Shown here: in pieces, positions 23,858 to 32,026 of the stretch
Numbering within the stretch: position 1 is the stretch's first letter
Layout of the letters: each line of letters opens with the position of its first letter
Made by a program: the position numbers and the translations under genes
Notes under the pieces: model-generated
Told to the model about the DNA's origin: nothing
The model's input: only the letters and a program-made list of their open reading frames with translations
The model's database searches: none
Source of the DNA: Halostreptopolyspora alba
GTDB taxonomy: Bacteria; Actinomycetota; Actinomycetes; Streptosporangiales; Streptosporangiaceae
DNA length: 46,071 nt
Assembly (NCBI GenBank): GCA_003725585.1
Contig: RJMB01000032.1
Coordinates: forward strand, 1-46,071
Reading direction: 5' to 3'

Positions 23858-23912
23858 TGACATACCGATGGTACGCGTCTAGTTTAAAACACATACCAAC
23901 GGTACGCGTCTT
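23858..23912 (+). promoter_or_regulatory. VOC promoter with two TetR operators
   Basis: TTGACA (23858-23863), 17 bp, TAGTTT (23881-23886) is a near-consensus sigma-70 promoter reading towards the VOC gene. ACATACCGATGGTACGCG begins at 23861 and ACATACCAACGGTACGCG at 23892: two 21-bp direct repeats 31 bp apart (three helical turns). Each holds TACC-N3-GGTA. The first fills the -35/-10 spacer and the second covers the transcription start, so bound repressor would block RNA polymerase. Confidence 0.8.
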
Positions 23913-23932
23913 CTCCGAGTTGTGAGGTACCC

Positions 23933-24346
23933 ATGAGCCTGACCAGCTTCTATCCGGTAATCTGCACCCGCCACGTGGCCGAGACCAGGGAGTTCTACGG
24001 TCGGTACTTCGGCTTCGATACGGTGTTCGACGCCGACTGGTACGTCAGCCTGCGCCGACCCGACCCACCGTCCTACGAGCTGGCGATCCTGGACCACACC
24101 CACGCGACCCTCCCCGAGAACCACCGAACCCCCGTGTCCGGGTTGCTGTTGAACTTCGAGGTGGCCGACGTCGACGCCGAGTACCAGCGGTTGGTCACCG
24201 AGGGTGAGCTTTCCCCGGAGCTACCGCTACGCAGTGAGGACTTCGGCCAGCGGCACTTCATCGTCGCCGACCCCAACGGAGTCCTCATCGACGTCATCAC
24301 GCCCATCGCTCCCACAGCGGAGTTCACCGCGCACTACGTGTCCTAG
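23933..24346 (+). CDS. VOC/glyoxalase-bleomycin resistance-type protein
   Basis: This 137-residue VOC protein begins [23 protein letters not shown] and ends [13 protein letters not shown]. The Arg/His of the first beta strand and the late D-P-N-G are family landmarks; the acidic metal ligand at the end appears as Asp in VLIDVITP. It may bind or modify an electrophile or drug. GAGGT precedes the ATG by 6 nt. The divergent TetR gene and promoter-embedded operators make it a probable substrate-inducible detoxification gene; the inducer is unknown. Confidence 0.9.
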   Translation: MSLTSFYPVICTRHVAETREFYGRYFGFDTVFDADWYVSLRRPDPPSYELAILDHTHATLPENHRTPVSGLLLNFEVADVDAEYQRLVTEGELSPELPLRSEDFGQRHFIVADPNGVLIDVITPIAPTAEFTAHYVS

Positions 24347-24423
24347 CGACGCGGCGTGGCGAACGCCCACCCACCGGGCTCCCCACAGCGATGCGACGAC
24401 ACTCCAACCGGGAGCCCAACGGC

Positions 24424-26751
24424 CTATCTCCGGACGATCCGCGGCGGTTCGAAGGCGCGGACCGGGGGTGGGTCGCCCTCGTGGGCCCGCACCTCGACCA
24501 GGACGTGCCCTCCCGTGCACCCCTGGGCCAGCCGGGAGGTCCCGATGTCGGCGGTGAGCACGTTCGGGTTGCCGTGGGCGCACGTCACATCGGGAGCCGA
24601 GGGGTCGAACCAGGTGCCGGTGGACAGCTGCGCCACCCCCGGCCGCAGCGCGTCGCTGACCACGACGCCGGCCAGGCACGAGCCACGGTCGTTGTACACC
24701 TCGACGATGTCGCCCGGTGAGAGCCCACGGGAGTCGGCGTCCGCGGGATGCAGCCGGATCGGTGCGCGCCCCCCGATCTCGGCGGAGCGACTGTGCGCTC
24801 CCATGTCCTGCTGGCTGTGGAGCTTGGTGCCGGGCTGGTTGGCCAGGAGCAGCAGCGGCCACGCTCCCGAGCGCGGCGACCCGGGCCACTCCTCGGCGGG
24901 AAGCCACACCGGGTGGCCGGGGCACTCCGGGTAGCCGAACCCGGCGATCGTCTCGGAGTACAGCTCGATCCGGCCACTCGGGGTGTCCAGCGGGGCGGAG
25001 CCGGGGGCACGCCGGAAGTCGGCGAGCACCGAGCTCGGGTGCGTCCGGCCGGGCAGGTCCACCGCGCCCGCGTCCCAGAACTCCGCGAAGGTCGGTGGCC
25101 GGTCCCGCTGCCCGGACCGCCACACCTCGTACATGTGCCGCAGCCACTCGGCCGACGTCCGGCCCTCGGTGAACGCGTGCCCCACACCGAGCCGCCGGGC
25201 CAGCTCGGCGTAGGTGTCGTACTCGTCGCGCGCCCGAGCGTGCGGGGAGACGGCGCGGGGCGCCGCGCGCAGCCGCAGATCGCCCTGGCTGGCGACGATG
25301 TCGTCGCGCTCCAGAGCGGTGGTGGACGGCAGCACGATGTCGGCGTGCCGGGCGGTCGCGGTCCAGTGCGTCTCGACCACGAGCACGGTCTCTGGCCGGG
25401 CGAAGGCACGGGACAGCCTCGCGAGGTCCTGGTGGTGGTGGAACGGGTTCCCGCCCGACCAGGCCACGAGTCTGACGTCGGGGTAGTGGCGGTGCTCACC
25501 GTTGTACTCGTAGGGCTGGCCGGGGGCCAGCAGCATGTCGGCGACCCGCGCGACGGGGATGAACGAGTTCACGGGATTGCCGCCCTGCGGGAGGCGGGGA
25601 AGCCCGGCGGGGGTGGCGCCGCCGCCGTACCGGCCCGTCGATCCGTAGCCGGCGGCGAATCCCCCACCGGGAAGCCCGATCTGGCCGAGGCAGGCCGCGA
25701 GCGCGATGCCGGCCCACAGTGGCTGCTCGCCGTACCGGGTGCGCTGCACCGACCAGCCGACGTTCAGCAGTGTCCGGCCGGCCGCCATCCGTCGGGCCAG
25801 TCCGCGCAGTGTCTCGGCGGGCAAACCGCTCAGCTCGGCGGCCCACTCGGGGCTCTTGGGGGTGCCGTCGGTCTCGCCGAGCACGTAGCGCCGCAGTCGC
25901 CCGGCACCAACGGTGTGGCCGTCCAGGAACGCCGTGTCCGCGATCCCCTCGGTGAGGAGCACGTGCGTAAGGGCGAGCAGGACCGCGGTGTCGCTTCCCG
26001 GCGCGGCCGCCAGCCACTCGGCGTCGACCCCGTCGGGGGTGTCGTCACGCAGTGGGCTCACCGAGACGAACCGCACTCCGTTGTCCGCGGCCACGCGCAT
26101 GGCCGGCTCGGCGGTCTGGGCGGCCCGGCCACCCGCGGAGTTCCAGGTGTTGGAGACGCGCAGCCCGCCGAAGGACACGACCAGGTCGGTGTGGTCGGTG
26201 ATCACCTCCCACGCGGGCGGCCGCTCCAGGAGATCGCCCAGCCCCCGACGGCCGAGGACGTGCGGTACCAGCACCTCGATGGCGGCGTGACTGTAGGTGT
26301 CCCGGCTGGCGGTGTAGCCGCCGAGGGTGTTCAGCAGCCGGTGCAGCTGACTCTGCGAGTGGTGGAAACGCCCGGCGCTCGCCCACCCGTACGACCCGCC
26401 GTAGATGGCGGCGTTGCCGTGCTCGCTCCGTACCCGGTCGAGCTCACCGGCGAGCAGGTCCAGGGCCGTCTCCCAGTCCACGGCCTGGTACTCGTCGTCG
26501 GGGGCACCGCGCCGGCCGTCGGGACCGGGCCCGTTGTCCAGCCACCGCCGGCGTACGGCGGGGGTGGCCACCCGGGTGACGTGGTGCTGGGCCTCGGGCG
26601 CGTTCTCCAACAGCGGGGCGGGGGCGGGGTCGTCCGGGGCGGGACGCGCGCCGATGACGCGGTCGCCGGAGACGAGCACCCGGTAGTCGCCCCAGTGGGC
26701 GCTGGCCCGTCGGATCGTGGCGGCGCCCTCTTCCCGGTCCGGCGCCTCCAT
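24424..26751 (-). CDS. Molybdopterin oxidoreductase, BisC/TorA-type (S-/N-oxide reductase)
   Basis: The 775-residue enzyme belongs to the DMSO reductase family, biotin sulfoxide/TMAO reductase branch. Near the N-terminus, YGGSYGWASAGRFHHSQSQ and DTYSHAA are characteristic; Ser154 in the latter is the expected molybdenum ligand. There is no N-terminal Cys cluster for a 4Fe-4S centre and no twin-arginine signal, so a cytosolic BisC-like enzyme reducing biotin or methionine sulfoxide is the best reading. The C-terminal dinucleotide-binding domain (LLLANQPGTKLHSQ, GDIVEVYND) is present. The ATG at 26751 follows GGGGAG by 6 nt. It is monocistronic, and its cofactor metal could be supplied by the modABC genes 16 kb away. 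Confidence 0.9.
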   Translation of the reverse strand: MEAPDREEGAATIRRASAHWGDYRVLVSGDRVIGARPAPDDPAPAPLLENAPEAQHHVTRVATPAVRRRWLDNGPGPDGRRGAPDDEYQAVDWETALDLLAGELDRVRSEHGNAAIYGGSYGWASAGRFHHSQSQLHRLLNTLGGYTASRDTYSHAAIEVLVPHVLGRRGLGDLLERPPAWEVITDHTDLVVSFGGLRVSNTWNSAGGRAAQTAEPAMRVAADNGVRFVSVSPLRDDTPDGVDAEWLAAAPGSDTAVLLALTHVLLTEGIADTAFLDGHTVGAGRLRRYVLGETDGTPKSPEWAAELSGLPAETLRGLARRMAAGRTLLNVGWSVQRTRYGEQPLWAGIALAACLGQIGLPGGGFAAGYGSTGRYGGGATPAGLPRLPQGGNPVNSFIPVARVADMLLAPGQPYEYNGEHRHYPDVRLVAWSGGNPFHHHQDLARLSRAFARPETVLVVETHWTATARHADIVLPSTTALERDDIVASQGDLRLRAAPRAVSPHARARDEYDTYAELARRLGVGHAFTEGRTSAEWLRHMYEVWRSGQRDRPPTFAEFWDAGAVDLPGRTHPSSVLADFRRAPGSAPLDTPSGRIELYSETIAGFGYPECPGHPVWLPAEEWPGSPRSGAWPLLLLANQPGTKLHSQQDMGAHSRSAEIGGRAPIRLHPADADSRGLSPGDIVEVYNDRGSCLAGVVVSDALRPGVAQLSTGTWFDPSAPDVTCAHGNPNVLTADIGTSRLAQGCTGGHVLVEVRAHEGDPPPVRAFEPPRIVRR

Positions 26752-26961
26752 GCCGGTCTCCCCCTTCCGTCACCGCTGTCCCGGTTCGCACCCTACTGTG
26801 GCCACCGGAGCCAAGGGCGTACGGGGCCGCCGGTCGGGGGTGTGGAACCGTCGGCACCGAGCGCGGCCAAAAGACCGCGGAGCCCGCGTTGCCCCCGCGC
26901 GACGAACACGGATACGCTCCGCGTTCCGATCAGCCCGTTCACCGCGCCGTTCCGGAGAGCC

Positions 26962-27963
26962 ATGCCCACCGCGCAGCTCGTCACCACCTACCACCGGGTT
27001 CCCGCCCACCTGCTCGCCAGAACGCAGACGGTGCAGTGGGGGTACGGCGTCGTCGCCTCCAGCACCGCCCTGGATATCTACGACCTGCGTGCCGACTCCC
27101 TGGTGCGCAGCGTCGCCCGCCCCGTTCCGCGCCACCCGGAGGACCACTCCCACGAGGCGGTCAGCCCCGACCTGTCGACCGTCGTGGTCGTCGGTGGGCG
27201 GGAGCTGTGGGCGCTCGACACCGAGGACGGGACCGTGCTGTGGCGCTACCCGGTCGGGCCGCTCCACACCGACATCGAGGGGGAGGTCTCCGTGCACTTC
27301 TCCGCGGACGGTCACCTGGTGTGGGCGGTGCTGGGCACCCCGGCCGACCCGGACCAGCGCGCCCCCGAGGGGGCCAACGAGAGCGACGAGTGGGTCGCGC
27401 TCGACGCGGCGACGGGAAGGGTGCTGGACCGCTACCTCTGGATCAACCAGCACCCCGCGCAGATCCCCCACCCCGACGGGACGCACATGCTGCTCGTCCA
27501 CAGCGAGTGGGTGGGCGCCGCGCGCCTGGACGCCACCACCGGCGGGATCCGGCTCCTCTCGCTGGAGGTGGCGGGCGACCTGCGCCACCTCAACGACGTC
27601 TCCCCCGACGGCAGCTATCTGACCACCGGAGAGCTCAACGAGGCGCTGTACCGGTGCTCCTTCCCCGATGGCGGCGAGCTCGCCCGTTTCGACCGAGGTG
27701 ACCACGCGGCGCATCTCACGCCTCCGGCGACCTTCATCGACGCGGACACCGTGCTGGTCCCGATGGAGCCCGACTCCGACGAGGAGCCCGCATCGCCGCA
27801 CTTCGCGTTCGACGCGGCGGACCTGCGCCCTCTCGGTCCCGTCGCCTACCCCGAATCCCCGTCCGGAAGCCCCGACTGGCAGGAACAGGGGTTGGGCGAC
27901 GGCACCTGGCTCACAGCCGAAAGCGTCGAGGGCCCGCTCCTGCGGTGGCGGATGCGCCACTGA
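26962..27963 (+). CDS. Cytosolic beta-propeller-like protein (PQQ/WD-type repeats)
   Basis: The 333-residue protein has no signal peptide and is built of repeated beta-strand units such as ALDIYDLRADSLVRSV, LWALDTEDGTVLWRYPVG and WVALDAATGRVLDRYLW. These resemble PQQ- or WD40-type propeller blades. Blades often pair with HxxxSxDG motifs (VHFSADGHLVWAV, LNDVSPDGSYLTTGEL). GGAGAG precedes the ATG at 26962. It is divergent from the molybdoenzyme gene, with 210 bp between them, and 71 bp upstream of the CitE-like gene. A binding or scaffold role is likely; a specific function cannot be given. Confidence 0.82.
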   Translation: MPTAQLVTTYHRVPAHLLARTQTVQWGYGVVASSTALDIYDLRADSLVRSVARPVPRHPEDHSHEAVSPDLSTVVVVGGRELWALDTEDGTVLWRYPVGPLHTDIEGEVSVHFSADGHLVWAVLGTPADPDQRAPEGANESDEWVALDAATGRVLDRYLWINQHPAQIPHPDGTHMLLVHSEWVGAARLDATTGGIRLLSLEVAGDLRHLNDVSPDGSYLTTGELNEALYRCSFPDGGELARFDRGDHAAHLTPPATFIDADTVLVPMEPDSDEEPASPHFAFDAADLRPLGPVAYPESPSGSPDWQEQGLGDGTWLTAESVEGPLLRWRMRH

Positions 27964-28034
27964 GCCCGGGCACGGCGCCACGGCAGCCCTTTTGGCAGGA
28001 TGGTCACCGGCACCGGACGAGTGTGGGGGTGGCG

Positions 28035-28991
28035 ATGAGTGCAGTGACGGCGAGATCGCGCCGGTCGGTCCTGGCGGTTCCCGGGTCGAACCCCCGATTC
28101 GTCGACAAGGCGCGCGGTCTGCCGGTGGACGCGTTCTTTCTGGACCTGGAGGACGCCGTCGCCCCCGCGGAGAAGGACAACGCCCGCGAGGCCGTCGTGG
28201 CCGCGCTCAACGAGGGCGGCTGGGAGGACCGGATCCGCGCGGTTCGGGTGAACGACCTGACATCGGAGTGGACCTACCGCGACGTGATCACGGTGGTGGA
28301 GGGCGCGGGGGCGAACCTGGACTGTCTCGTGCTGCCGAAGGTCACCTGCGCGAGCCAGGTGCGCTGGTTGGACATCCTGCTCACCCAGATCGAGCGTGCC
28401 GTGGGCCTCGAACCGGGTCGCATCGGCATCGAGGCGCAGATCGAGGACGCGCGCGGGCTGGTCGGGGTCGACGACATCGCCGCCGCCTCGCCCCGCCTGG
28501 AGACGCTGGTCTACGGCCCCGCCGACTTCATGGCCTCGATCAATATGAAGACGCTGGTGGTGGGCGAGCAGCCGCCCGGTTACGACACGGGGGACGCCTA
28601 CCACTACGTGCTCATGCGCATCCTGATGGCGGCCCGCGCCAACGACCTCCAGGCCATCGACGGCCCCTATCTGCAGGTGCGCGACGTGGACGCGTTCCGC
28701 CGCTCGGCCGGACGCACGGCCGCTCTGGGGTTCGACGGCAAGTGGGTGCTGCATCCCGCCCAGGTCGAGGCGGCCAACGAGGTCTACGCGCCGAGCCAGG
28801 AGGACTACGACCACGCCGAGCTGATCCTGGACGCCTACGAGCACGCCACGCGGGTTCGGCGCCGGGGGGCGGTGATGCTGGGCGAGGAGATGCTCGACGA
28901 GGCGTCCCGCAAGATGGCCCTGGTGGTCGCCGCCAAGGGACGCGCGGCGGGGATGCGGCGCCAGCGGTCGTTCACCCCCGAGCGGGAGTGA
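28035..28991 (+). CDS. HpcH/HpaI/CitE-family CoA ester lyase
   Basis: The 318-residue enzyme is a CitE-like TIM-barrel lyase or thioesterase acting on malyl-CoA, citramalyl-CoA or similar. SVLAVPGSNPRFVDKA opens the barrel, FFLDLEDAV and APAEKDNAR follow, EAQIED supplies a Mg2+-binding Glu, and YGPADFMASI supplies the Asp. WVLHPAQVE near the end is conserved. The length exceeds minimal CitE and fits actinobacterial malyl-CoA lyase/CLYBL-like members. No citrate lyase alpha or gamma gene is adjacent, so true citrate lyase is unlikely. The ATG at 28035 follows a GGGGGTGG stretch. A strong hairpin ends the unit at 29086. Confidence 0.9.
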   Translation: MSAVTARSRRSVLAVPGSNPRFVDKARGLPVDAFFLDLEDAVAPAEKDNAREAVVAALNEGGWEDRIRAVRVNDLTSEWTYRDVITVVEGAGANLDCLVLPKVTCASQVRWLDILLTQIERAVGLEPGRIGIEAQIEDARGLVGVDDIAAASPRLETLVYGPADFMASINMKTLVVGEQPPGYDTGDAYHYVLMRILMAARANDLQAIDGPYLQVRDVDAFRRSAGRTAALGFDGKWVLHPAQVEAANEVYAPSQEDYDHAELILDAYEHATRVRRRGAVMLGEEMLDEASRKMALVVAAKGRAAGMRRQRSFTPERE

Positions 28992-29085
28992 TGCCGCCCC
29001 GGATCGCCGTTTCCGGTTGGTGAGCGCCGAGGGGCACAACGGTCTCGGGCACGCCCCGGTAGGTGAGATCCGGGAGCACCGAGAA

Positions 29086-29123
29086 TGGTTCGGCCCGGCG
29101 GAGTGCTCCGCCGGGCCGGACCA
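29086..29123. terminator. Bidirectional terminator hairpin
   Basis: An 18-bp stem with one mismatch (TGGTTCGGCCCGGCGGAG and CTCCGCCGGGCCGGACCA) surrounds a TG turn, followed by TTA. It lies between the convergent lyase and methyltransferase genes. Confidence 0.8.
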
Positions 29124-29152
29124 TTAGGGAGGTCCCGAGTCGGGCGCTCGCC

Positions 29153-30808
29153 CTAGAGGCGGTAGTGCAGGATGCCCCAGGCCAGGTCACCGGACTTGCC
29201 GCCGTTGACCCAGTTGCGCAGGCCCGTCTTCATGTGGTCCCGGTACTCCTTGCTGACCTCACCTTCGAGCTCGGACTCCCGGCGCTCCAGCTCGGCGAGC
29301 ACCCGCCCGTAGTGCGCGGGGAGCTGCGGGCTGAGATCGTCGAACTCCACCTTGGTCAGGCCGAGCCGCTGGGCCTCACGATCGTAGAAGCCCGGCGTGC
29401 CCAGGGTGTCCAGGTGCAGCCGCTTCAGGATCGGCGCCAGTGCCTCGGTGGAGGCGTTGTCCGTGGCCATGGGGTCCGTGAACACGAAGTGGCCGCCGGT
29501 GCGCATGACACGCACGACCTCCTCGAGCACGCGTCCCCGTTCGCCGCTGTGCAGCAGCGCGTCCTGGGACCACACCACGTCGAACCCGTTGTCCTGGGCG
29601 GGGATGTCCTCGAAGGACCCATCCACGACGGTGATGAGGTGGTCCAGGCCGGCCTCGCGGTTCTTCTCCCGGTTACGCTCGTTCTCGACCTCACTGAGGT
29701 TGAGGCAGGTGACCCTGCAACCGAAGGTGCGGGCGAGGTACCGGGCGGACCCGCCGTAACCGGCGCCGACGTCGATCACATCCGTGTCGGGCGTCAGCTC
29801 CAGCTTCTCGGCCATGCGCTCCACGGTGCGGCGGCTGGCCTCGGCGATGTCGTCCTTGTCCGAGTTGTACAGCCCGACGTGGATATCGGTGCCGCCCCAG
29901 ATCGTGTGGTAGAACGTGTCCGCATCGGTCGAGTTGTAGTACTCACGGGCGGTCTGGACCGCCGTCGAGTACATGTCGGAGAGTTCTTCGTCCGGGCGGT
30001 ACGCCTTCTCCGCGATGTGGATGTAGAAGTCGGGTTCGTCGCCCTGGTAGGTCTCCTGGAAGTCACCGTAGGTGTCGATCCGCTGGAAACCAACCTCACG
30101 AAGCAGCCGCCGCGTGTAGTCCTTACGCAGCGGGAACATGTTGAGGTGATACTGCGACTTGTCGTTGAACCGGTAGACGAAGCGGGCGAGGCCCTCGTCG
30201 ACGTGCTCCGGCTCGGCTGAGACGTCCTCGCCGCAGTAGTAGTAGGTGTGCGCGTTCCCGTACTTCCCGTCGAGCAGCGCGTCGTAGTTGCGCTGATCGA
30301 TGATCAACACTCCGTTGTGGTTGAGCATGGCGTAGAACTCGGCCAGAGCCTTACGCCGGTCACGCTCGGAGAAGAGGTGGGTGAAGGAGTTGCCCAGACA
30401 GATGATGGCATCGTAGGTGCCGTGGACATCCCGGTTGAGCCACCTCCAGTCCGCGTGAACCACACGCAGGATGTGACCACCGTAGCTCAGGCCGTTGGCG
30501 AACGCCTTGGCCAGCATCTCCGGACTGCCGTCGGCACTGACGGTGTCGAAACCTTCTTCAACTAGACGCACCGAGTGGAAACCCGTCCCGGTAGCGGCAT
30601 CGAGCACCTTCCGAACGCCCCGATCCTTCAGCTGTTCGACGAAGAAGCGCCCCTCGCTCTCGTAGCGGCGCTTCCAGTCGATCAGCTCGTCCCACTTGTC
30701 GACGAAGCCGGTGACGTATTCTTCTTTGTAGTGGTCGGTGTCGCGTACGGCAAGCGGGTCATCCCCGAATCGTTGCTGATCCTGCCCTGTAATAGGTCGA
30801 CTCCTCAC
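29153..30808 (-). CDS. Glycine/sarcosine/dimethylglycine N-methyltransferase fusion (betaine synthesis)
   Basis: The 551-residue protein fuses two SAM methyltransferases. The N-terminal half (about 1-265) resembles glycine/sarcosine methyltransferase, with VLDAATGTGFHSVRL and CLGNSFTHLFSERDRR. The C-terminal half (about 285-551) resembles sarcosine/dimethylglycine methyltransferase, with VIDVGAGYGGSARYLA, CLNLSEVENERNR and VWSQDALLHSG. Together they should convert glycine to betaine, a compatible solute, in three steps. Organisation and motifs match the fused enzyme of Actinopolyspora halophila; in Halorhodospira the two are separate genes. I chose the GTG at 30808 because the longer frame adds a non-conserved 55 residues. 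The 495-bp upstream region holds a candidate promoter with a 20-bp palindrome. Confidence 0.95.
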   Translation of the reverse strand: MRSRPITGQDQQRFGDDPLAVRDTDHYKEEYVTGFVDKWDELIDWKRRYESEGRFFVEQLKDRGVRKVLDAATGTGFHSVRLVEEGFDTVSADGSPEMLAKAFANGLSYGGHILRVVHADWRWLNRDVHGTYDAIICLGNSFTHLFSERDRRKALAEFYAMLNHNGVLIIDQRNYDALLDGKYGNAHTYYYCGEDVSAEPEHVDEGLARFVYRFNDKSQYHLNMFPLRKDYTRRLLREVGFQRIDTYGDFQETYQGDEPDFYIHIAEKAYRPDEELSDMYSTAVQTAREYYNSTDADTFYHTIWGGTDIHVGLYNSDKDDIAEASRRTVERMAEKLELTPDTDVIDVGAGYGGSARYLARTFGCRVTCLNLSEVENERNREKNREAGLDHLITVVDGSFEDIPAQDNGFDVVWSQDALLHSGERGRVLEEVVRVMRTGGHFVFTDPMATDNASTEALAPILKRLHLDTLGTPGFYDREAQRLGLTKVEFDDLSPQLPAHYGRVLAELERRESELEGEVSKEYRDHMKTGLRNWVNGGKSGDLAWGILHYRL

Positions 30809-30901
30809 ACTCGAAACACCCTCTCTCGTAGTCAGCACACGACGCCGAGGGTGAAACTTCGCGTATCTCCATTGAAAAGCATGAACCCCACCCAATTTCA
30901 A

Positions 30902-30939
30902 GTGCGCACAGCTGTACGCACGGCGTTTTCGCAGGTCAA
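30902..30939 (-). promoter_or_regulatory. Promoter with palindromic operator for betaine-synthesis gene
   Basis: On the - strand, TTGACC (30939-30934), 17 bp and TACAGC (30916-30911) form a plausible promoter. A near-perfect 20-bp palindrome, GTGCGCACAGCTGTACGCAC (30902-30921, 9 of 10 base pairs symmetric), covers the -10 box. The implied leader is about 100 nt. A dedicated osmotic regulator is not visible nearby. Confidence 0.45.
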
Positions 30940-31303
30940 AGGCCGAAAAATTCGCTGGGTAACTTACTGACACACCTTGTACGATCCGCCAATACCGGGG
31001 ATGTCGAACACCCCCACCAGAGATTTACGTCACTCTATTCGGAGCGTATGGCGCAACACATTGCGAATTACGCACCACGGCGAATCCGTCGTTCGACCGC
31101 TCCCGAGCATTCGACAATCCGGTACGGGTGGACCGCTTCGGCACCCCCTGTGACACCCCGAATTCGCGCCGTCGTTTTCGATTCCGCCCCGGGGGACACG
31201 CCACTCGCCCGCCCCATGGGCGCCTCCCGCCACGTGGTTACCGGGGGCTGCGTCCGGGTATGTCCGCAACGACCGTGTTCGGCGCCGTATCGGGGGGAAC
31301 GGC
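30940..31303. other. Gene-free, relatively AT-rich region
   Basis: No gene is evident between the betaine-synthesis promoter and the DUF6069 gene. The part at 30960-31110 is clearly richer in A and T than the rest of the window, which often marks regulatory DNA. No further repeat stood out. Confidence 0.5.
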
Positions 31304-31909
31304 ATGAACGAATATGGTGGTGGGCGGCAGCTCAACGTCGCCCGATTGTGGTCCGGCGGGTTGGCCACCGCCGTTGTGGCCGGGCTCGTCATCCTGGTTG
31401 GAGCACTCGTCGTCCGGGGGGTCCTGGGCATCCCGGTGCTCGCTCCCGAGGAGGCGGGATACTTCGGTGACGCCGGTACCGGTGTCTACGCCGTGATGGC
31501 CGCGCTCGCGGCCATGGTCGCCACCGGACTGCTCCACCTGCTGGTGATAAGCGCGCCGCGGCCCCAGGGCTTCTTCGGATGGATCGTGGGGCTCGCGACC
31601 ACCGTCGCCGTGGTGAGCCCGTTCGCCCAGGTGGCCTCGCTCCCGAGTCAGATCGCGACCGCACTGATCAACCTGGTCGCCGGCGTCGCCATCGCCACAT
31701 TGCTCAGCAGTGTGGCCTCGGGGTCGATCGTGAACCGACCACAGCACGCGACCGGGGACGCCACGCGCGACAACGACACCGCGCGCCCACCGGCCACCGG
31801 TTACAGCAGCGGCTACCGCGACGCCCTGAACGGGTATCCGGCCCGCCGCTACGGCGGGCGGCACCGCGACTACGACACCAACGCCCACACGCGCCTCGAC
31901 TGGAACTGA
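31304..31909 (+). CDS. DUF6069 family membrane protein
   Basis: The 201-residue protein has four hydrophobic helices (AVVAGLVILVGALVVRGVLG, VYAVMAALAAMVATGLLHLLVI, GWIVGLATTVAVVSPFAQVA, IATALINLVAGVAIATLLSSVA). A polar C-terminal tail of about 50 residues is rich in Tyr, Arg and Asp. The four-helix part fits DUF6069, an actinobacterial membrane family of unknown function. A GGGGGGAA purine run precedes the ATG at 31304. It is divergent from the methyltransferase fusion and convergent with the paa genes, so the context gives no clear role. Confidence 0.83.
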   Translation: MNEYGGGRQLNVARLWSGGLATAVVAGLVILVGALVVRGVLGIPVLAPEEAGYFGDAGTGVYAVMAALAAMVATGLLHLLVISAPRPQGFFGWIVGLATTVAVVSPFAQVASLPSQIATALINLVAGVAIATLLSSVASGSIVNRPQHATGDATRDNDTARPPATGYSSGYRDALNGYPARRYGGRHRDYDTNAHTRLDWN

Positions 31910-32026
31910 CCGCCACCACCCGACTCGCCCGCGCTGCCAGCGGCCACGCCCGTACACCGGGCGGGCCACGGGCGTCCCGGGATACACCTCCGGGCCTCAG
32001 CGCACCTCGGGTCCGCGAGACGGCGC

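Noticed and set aside
24748-27963. 1071-codon open frame on the + strand antisense to the molybdoenzyme gene
   Set aside because: It is a GC-bias shadow. Only its last third (from 26962) has the composition of a real protein with a ribosome site; the rest mirrors the BisC-type gene, which has clear family motifs.
28035-28991. Citrate lyase beta subunit (citE) as specific name
   Set aside because: There are no citD, citF or citC neighbours, and the length fits malyl/citramalyl-CoA lyase-like proteins, so only the family is stated.
30575-30970. 131-codon + strand frame upstream of the betaine-synthesis gene
   Set aside because: It overlaps the N-terminal coding part of the methyltransferase and its promoter; the translation has no motif and no ribosome site.
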